A stretch of 64,000 nt of DNA, taken from NCBI RefSeq assembly GCF_036032445.1, contig NZ_CP107932.1, positions 2,916,501 to 2,980,500 on the forward strand, read 5' to 3'. Positions 58,613-64,000 of this stretch are shown here, piece by piece (within the stretch, counting starts at the first letter, position 1; the number at the start of each line of letters is the position of its first letter). A program made the translations under genes and the position numbers. Source of the stretch: Nocardia sp. NBC_00416 (GTDB lineage Bacteria; Actinomycetota; Actinomycetes; Mycobacteriales; Mycobacteriaceae). The notes under the pieces were generated by a model. The model did not search any database, had not been told where the DNA came from, and saw only the letters and a list, made by a program, of their open reading frames with translations.

Positions 58613-59398
58613 TCAGGGCAGTGGCCCACCCGCCGCGATAGCGGACAGTATGGCGAACTCGTCGCCCTTGAGCGAAGCGCCGCCCACGAGCGCGCCGTCG
58701 ATATCGGTCTGCTTGATCAGCTCACCGATGTTCTTGGCGTTCACCGACCCGCCGTAGAGCACTCGAACGGTCTCGGCGACCTCCGGGCTCGCCAGCCGCG
58801 CCAGCTCGGCCCGGATGGCGCCGCAGACTTCCTGAGCGTCGGCCGGGGTCGCGACCTTCCCGGTACCGATCGCCCACACGGGTTCGTAGGCGATGACGAC
58901 CTTCGAGATCTGTTCGGCCGACAGCCCCTTCAGCGAACCCCGCAACTGCTCCAGGTTGTACTCGACATGGGTGCCCGCCTCACGCACATTGAGACCCTCA
59001 CCGATGCAGACGATCGGCGTGATCTCGTGCTTCAGCGCCTGCTTCGCCTTGGCGAGCACCGTCGCGTCGTCCTCGTTGTGGTACTGGCGGCGCTCGGAAT
59101 GGCCGACCACCGCGAACGCGCAACGCAGCTTCGCCAGCATCGCCGCGCTGACCTCACCGGTGTAGGCGCCCGATTCGTGCACCGAGACATCCTGCGCACC
59201 GTAGGTGATCCGCAGTTTGTCGCCTTCGACCAGCGTCTGCACGCTGCGCAGGTCCACGAACGGCGGAACCACCGTGACATCGACCTTGTCGAAGTATTTG
59301 TCGGGCAACGCGAACGCGATCTTCTGCACCAGGGCGATGGCCTCGAGATAGTTGAGGTTCATCTTCCAGTTGCCCGCGATCAGCGGTTTCCGGGCCAT
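58613..59398 (-). CDS. tpiA: triosephosphate isomerase
   Basis: 261 residues. Substrate lysine in AGNWKMN, catalytic His in VGHSERR, Glu in [13 protein letters not shown] (loop 6), and [10 protein letters not shown]. Interconverts the triose phosphates. Its ATG abuts the pgk stop. Confidence 0.97.
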   Translation of the reverse strand: MARKPLIAGNWKMNLNYLEAIALVQKIAFALPDKYFDKVDVTVVPPFVDLRSVQTLVEGDKLRITYGAQDVSVHESGAYTGEVSAAMLAKLRCAFAVVGHSERRQYHNEDDATVLAKAKQALKHEITPIVCIGEGLNVREAGTHVEYNLEQLRGSLKGLSAEQISKVVIAYEPVWAIGTGKVATPADAQEVCGAIRAELARLASPEVAETVRVLYGGSVNAKNIGELIKQTDIDGALVGGASLKGDEFAILSAIAAGGPLP

Positions 59399-60622
59399 CT
59401 ACGCATCCTCCGCGTCTTCGAGCACGCTGATACCGGGCAGCGTCTTGCCCTCCAGGTATTCCAGCGAAGCGCCGCCGCCGGTGGAGATATGCGAGAAATC
59501 GCCGTCCGGAATACCCAGCGCACGCACGGCGGCGGCGGAATCGCCGCCACCGACCACGGTGAACGCGCCCTTACCGGTGGCCGTGGCGATGGCCTCGGCC
59601 ACGCCGCGGGTACCGGCCGCGAACTGCTCGAACTCGAACACACCCATCGGGCCGTTCCAGAACACGGTGCGCGCCTCGGTGAGCAGCGCCGCGAAACGCT
59701 GCACCGAATCGGGACCGATGTCCAGACCCATCCAGCCGTCCGGAATCTCGTGGCACGGCACGGTCTTCGACTCCGCGTCGGCGGAGAAGGAGTCGGCGAC
59801 GACGATATCGCGCGGCAGATGGATGACATCGGCGTAGCGATCCAGCAGGCCCTTACAGGTATCGATCATCTCCTCCTGCAACAGCGAGGACCCGACCGAC
59901 AGCCCCTGCGCGGCGAGGAAGGTGAAACACATACCGCCGCCGATGACCAGGGTGTCGACCTTGGGGGCCAGCGCCTCGATCACGGCCAGTTTGTCCGACA
60001 CCTTCGATCCGCCGAGCACCACCGCATACGGGCGATCGGTGGATTCGGTGAGCTTGGCCAGTACGTCGGCCTCGGCGGCCACCAGCCGACCCGCGTAGTG
60101 CGGCAGCACCTTCGCCACGTCGTATACCGACGCCTGCTTGCGATGCACCACACCGAACCCGTCGGAGACGAATGCGCCGTCATCGCCGACCAGCTCCACC
60201 AGCGCGGCAGCCAATTTCGCGCGATCGCCGTCGTCTTTGCTGGTCTCGCGCGGATCGAAGCGGATGTTCTCCAACAGCAGCACATCGCCGTCGGTGAGGC
60301 CCTCGGACCGCGCCAGCGCGTCCTGACCCACCACATCACCGGCGAGCTGCACATTGCGCCCCAGCTCGGCGGCCAGCCGGGTGGCCACCGGGGCCAGCGA
60401 CAGCGCCGGATCGGGTGCGCCCTTCGGGCGGCCCAGATGCGCGGTGACGACCACCTTGGCGCCGGCCTCGACCAGCGCGCGGATGGTCGGGACCGACGCG
60501 ATGATGCGGCCCGGATCGGTGATCTGCCCGTTGTCGAGAGGGACGTTGAGGTCCGAACGCACCAATACGCCGCGGCCCTCGACGCCCTCGGCGAGGAGAT
60601 CTTCCAGAGTTTTGACAGTCAC
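59399..60622 (-). CDS. pgk: phosphoglycerate kinase
   Basis: 407 residues, GTG start. [39 protein letters not shown] and the C-terminal [11 protein letters not shown] nucleotide loop. Makes ATP from 1,3-bisphosphoglycerate. Seven bases after gap. Confidence 0.97.
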   Translation of the reverse strand: MTVKTLEDLLAEGVEGRGVLVRSDLNVPLDNGQITDPGRIIASVPTIRALVEAGAKVVVTAHLGRPKGAPDPALSLAPVATRLAAELGRNVQLAGDVVGQDALARSEGLTDGDVLLLENIRFDPRETSKDDGDRAKLAAALVELVGDDGAFVSDGFGVVHRKQASVYDVAKVLPHYAGRLVAAEADVLAKLTESTDRPYAVVLGGSKVSDKLAVIEALAPKVDTLVIGGGMCFTFLAAQGLSVGSSLLQEEMIDTCKGLLDRYADVIHLPRDIVVADSFSADAESKTVPCHEIPDGWMGLDIGPDSVQRFAALLTEARTVFWNGPMGVFEFEQFAAGTRGVAEAIATATGKGAFTVVGGGDSAAAVRALGIPDGDFSHISTGGGASLEYLEGKTLPGISVLEDAEDA

Positions 60623-60629
60623 GCCGGTC

Positions 60630-61661
<1,032 letters not shown>

Positions 61662-62140
61662 TCAGCTGTCAAGCGGATCATTCCGATGCCCCACTCACAC
61701 TAATGCCTTCCCATCACCTCTCCGACAGGCACCTTGTCTTGGTGAGAACCGTGTTTTGGCGCCGCCCGCGGCGGCGCGGGTTTGCTGTGTCCATCGGCGC
61801 GCCTCCGGCGCGCGGGTCGCGGCCCCCGAGGGCCTGCTGTTCAGCGCCCGCGCTGAACTCGGCACAGCGAGGGTGCGACCGTTCGCGATGGGGAGACCAT
61901 TCGAGGGTGTGCCCGTGCGGGCAAGCGTGCTGAGCCCCCGCGCTGTGTAGCCCCTCGGGCACAGGACCGGCGGCAAGGTCTGCCCTGTACGGACCAGAGT
62001 GCTGGGAGCCTGGCGGGCCGTGTGGCCCCTCGGGCAGCAGGCTCGGCAACAAGGTCTGCCTGTACGGACGGGTCCGCGATGGTCCGGAAGGTCCGTCTGC
62101 GACGCAACCGGGTGGCGCCGAGTCCAGCGAGGCACTTAAT

Positions 62141-62237
62141 GGGTTGAGGCCCGTCCCGGCGTTCAGCCCTCGAAAGCGCATGAGGCGAAGCCTCGAGTCT
62201 CGAGGGCTGAACGCCGGGACCAAGGGGGCCTCAACCC
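62141..62237. repeat. long near-perfect hairpin
   Basis: Outer arms GGGTTGAGGCC (62141-62151) with complement at 62227-62237, and inner 21-bp arms at 62153-62173 with exact complement at 62200-62220. The only interruptions are one base on the left and six on the right. The apical part refolds as a short stem. Confidence 0.85.
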
Positions 62238-62384
62238 CGCGACGCCGCAGGCGGCGCCAATAAACACAGACCTTCACGAGCGGGCTCACCCCTCGCGTTG
62301 ACGTGTGAGCCCGCTCCTCGTCTTCGCGAGCGGGTTCATCTCCTCGCCTCGGGGGTGAGCCCACTTCTCGCCTTGACGTGTGAG

Positions 62385-62434
62385 CCCACCACTCACCTTC
62401 ACAAGCCAGCCCACCACTCACCTTCACAAGCCAG
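62385..62434. repeat. 25-base perfect direct repeat, two copies
   Basis: CCCACCACTCACC followed by TTCACAAGCCAG occurs twice in a row. Degenerate related GAGCCC... units continue leftwards to about 62283. Confidence 0.8.
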
Positions 62435-62560
62435 CCGTTGACCAGCACAAGCCGGACCGCAACGCGACTGCCGACCCTGCCGGATAACGCACCGGCGCCG
62501 ACCTGACACCAGGCTTTATCCGACCGGACGACCACCGCGACCCGGCAGGCGCCGGTCAGC

Positions 62561-63538
62561 TCACGCGTCGTCCAGCAGTTCCGCCGTGACGGCCGACTCC
62601 GTATCCGGTACGCCCAGTTCTTTCGCCCGCCGATCGGCCATCGAGAGCAACCGGCGGATCCGCCCGGCCACCGCGTCCTTGGTCATCGGTGGGTCGGCCA
62701 GCTGGCCGAGCTCTTCCAGCGACGCCTGCCGGTGTTCGACCCGGAGTTTGCCCGCCGCCGCCAAATGGTCGGGCACGTCCTCGCCGAGCAGTTCCAGCGC
62801 CCGTTCCACCCGGGCCGCGGCCGCGACGGCGGCGCGAGCGGATCGGCGCAGGTTGGCGTCGTCGAAGTTGGCGAGCCGGTTGGCGGTGGCGCGCACTTCG
62901 CGGCGCATCCGCCGTTCTTCCCAGGTGAGCCGGGTGTCCTGGGCGCCCATCCGGGTGAGCAGGGCGCCGATGGCCTCGCCGTCGCGCACCACCACTCGAT
63001 CGGTGCCGCGCACTTCCCGGGCCTTCGCCGATATTCCCAGCCGCCGCGCCGCGCCCACCAGCGCCAGCGCGGCTTCCGGGCCGGGGCAACTCACCTCGAG
63101 CGCCGAGGAACGGCCGGGTTCGGTGAGCGACCCGTGTGCCAGGAAGGCGCCGCGCCAGGCGGCTTCCGCGTCGGCGACGGTGCCGCCGACGACCTGGGCG
63201 GGCAGTCCGCGCACCGGGCGCCCGCGCACGTCCAGCAGCCCGGTCTGGCGGGCGAGGGCCTCGCCCTCTTTCGCCACCCGGACCACGTACCGCGAGGATT
63301 TACGCAGGCCGCCGGCACTCAGTACGTGCACATCGGACCCGTATCCATAGAGTTCGAAGATCTCCCGCCGTAGCCGCCGGGCGATGGAACCCATATCGAC
63401 CTCGGCTTCGACGATCACCCGCCCACCGACGATATGGAGGCCGCCGGCGAAACGCAGCAGGGCGGACAGTTCGGCTTTGCGCGCACTCACCTGTGTTACG
63501 GCGAGCCGGCTCAGCTCGTCTTTCACTTCGGCTGTCAT
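62561..63538 (-). CDS. whiA: WhiA sporulation/division transcription factor
   Basis: 325 residues from the ATG at 63538, which overlaps the yvcK stop as ATGA; a GTG six bases earlier is the alternative. LAGLIDADG-derived N-terminal domain ([20 protein letters not shown]) and C-terminal helix-turn-helix ([34 protein letters not shown]). Required for development or division in actinobacteria. yvcK-whiA is the standard order. Confidence 0.96.
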   Translation of the reverse strand: MTAEVKDELSRLAVTQVSARKAELSALLRFAGGLHIVGGRVIVEAEVDMGSIARRLRREIFELYGYGSDVHVLSAGGLRKSSRYVVRVAKEGEALARQTGLLDVRGRPVRGLPAQVVGGTVADAEAAWRGAFLAHGSLTEPGRSSALEVSCPGPEAALALVGAARRLGISAKAREVRGTDRVVVRDGEAIGALLTRMGAQDTRLTWEERRMRREVRATANRLANFDDANLRRSARAAVAAAARVERALELLGEDVPDHLAAAGKLRVEHRQASLEELGQLADPPMTKDAVAGRIRRLLSMADRRAKELGVPDTESAVTAELLDDA

Positions 63539-64000
63539 CGCCACGAGACGTGCTCCTTTCCACCCAACCCGGACCGCACATCCTGACCCATGTGCCGTCC
63601 CTCGACTCGAAGCCCCGGCAACTGCGGCCGAGGCTCGTGGATCAGTTGATCCAGTGCGGCGGCGAGCTTTCCGGGGTCGTGCCGGTCCGTTCCCGCGTCG
63701 GCGACATCGGAAAACACTACTCGCGCCCGCAATTGCCCGGCAGCCCTGGCAACGTGTTCACGCTCTCGCCCCTCGGGCACGCTCCCGGAATCGACCAGAA
63801 CCTCGTCGACCGCGAAATCCGGTGCGTGCTGGGACAATACATGCAGATGCCGTTCGGCGGAGAAACCCGCCGTCTCACCGGGCTGCGCGGCGAGGTTCAG
63901 GATCAGCACCTTACGCGCCCGCGTCCGGACCAGCGCGTCGTGGAGGCCGGGCACCAGCAGATGCGGGATGACGCTGGTGAACCACGAACCCGGGCCGAGG
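63535..64000 (-). CDS. yvcK: YvcK/CofD-like gluconeogenesis factor, C-terminal part, cut by window edge
   Basis: The last ~154 residues of a YvcK-type UDP-sugar-binding protein. [17 protein letters not shown] at the edge and [20 protein letters not shown] are family signatures. It controls carbon flow into the cell wall. Its TGA overlaps whiA. The N-terminus lies outside the window. Confidence 0.92.
   Translation of the reverse strand, partial: LGPGSWFTSVIPHLLVPGLHDALVRTRARKVLILNLAAQPGETAGFSAERHLHVLSQHAPDFAVDEVLVDSGSVPEGREREHVARAAGQLRARVVFSDVADAGTDRHDPGKLAAALDQLIHEPRPQLPGLRVEGRHMGQDVRSGLGGKEHVSWR

Noticed and set aside
61714..62535. 273-codon frame through the whiA-gap region
   Set aside because: It reads through tandem repeats and a long hairpin; the product mirrors the repeats and has no domain.

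Overview
The window is high-GC actinobacterial DNA and looks chromosomal. It most resembles Nocardia or a close mycolate relative. The reasons are the gene order around the suf operon, mptB, ctaA/ctaB, the tkt-tal-zwf-opcA-pgl operon and gap-pgk-tpiA-secG, which matches the Mycobacterium tuberculosis Rv1421-Rv1466 neighbourhood (established synteny, recalled and not searched), together with a Streptomyces/Nocardia-type conservon and many small XRE, TetR and MarR modules. Species assignment is inference.

Layout. (1) 1-7.5 kb, minus strand: a conservon (cvnA sensor ATPase, cvnB roadblock, cvnC DUF742, cvnD GTPase) followed by four cytochrome P450 genes, the last cut by the left edge. Two of the three conservon-type P450s can be read through the K-helix, and both lack the ExxR arginine. 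(2) 8.3-14.8 kb, minus strand: sufR-B-D-C-S-U-T for Fe-S cluster assembly, with a SufR-type operator at the sufR start. (3) 15.3-24.1 kb: mptB mannosyltransferase, an ABC exporter pair, ctaA, a PucR regulator, a small conserved protein, qor and ctaB (heme A synthesis with ctaA). (4) 24.4-30.9 kb, plus strand: the pentose phosphate operon tkt-tal-zwf-opcA-pgl. (5) 31-55.3 kb: an accessory stretch absent from the compact mycobacterial order. It holds regulator/enzyme pairs (TetR-DUF1330, ArsR-SRPBCC, MarR-SDR, TetR-methyltransferase), an orphan alpha/beta-fused 2-oxoacid dehydrogenase E1, a Fic protein overlapping an unknown gene, a GT39 membrane glycosyltransferase, small secreted proteins, an XRE/DUF397 pair facing three tiny genes, a HAD protein with an altered active site, and an epoxide hydrolase/SDR pair around a KstR-like site. 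(6) 55.3-64 kb, mostly minus strand: secG, an MFS exporter, a frameshifted DUF1214 remnant, a META lipoprotein, then tpiA-pgk-gap, a 0.9-kb structured non-coding repeat region, whiA and the C-terminal part of yvcK cut by the right edge.

How the genes fit together. Central carbon metabolism (pentose phosphate and lower glycolysis), Fe-S biogenesis and heme A synthesis form the conserved backbone. The accessory stretch is built of small divergent regulator-target units, several with clear palindromic operators in the intergenic gap. The least explained parts are the multi-P450 conservon, the Fic/unknown overlapping pair, the XRE/DUF397-small-gene locus and the hairpin-rich region between gap and whiA.
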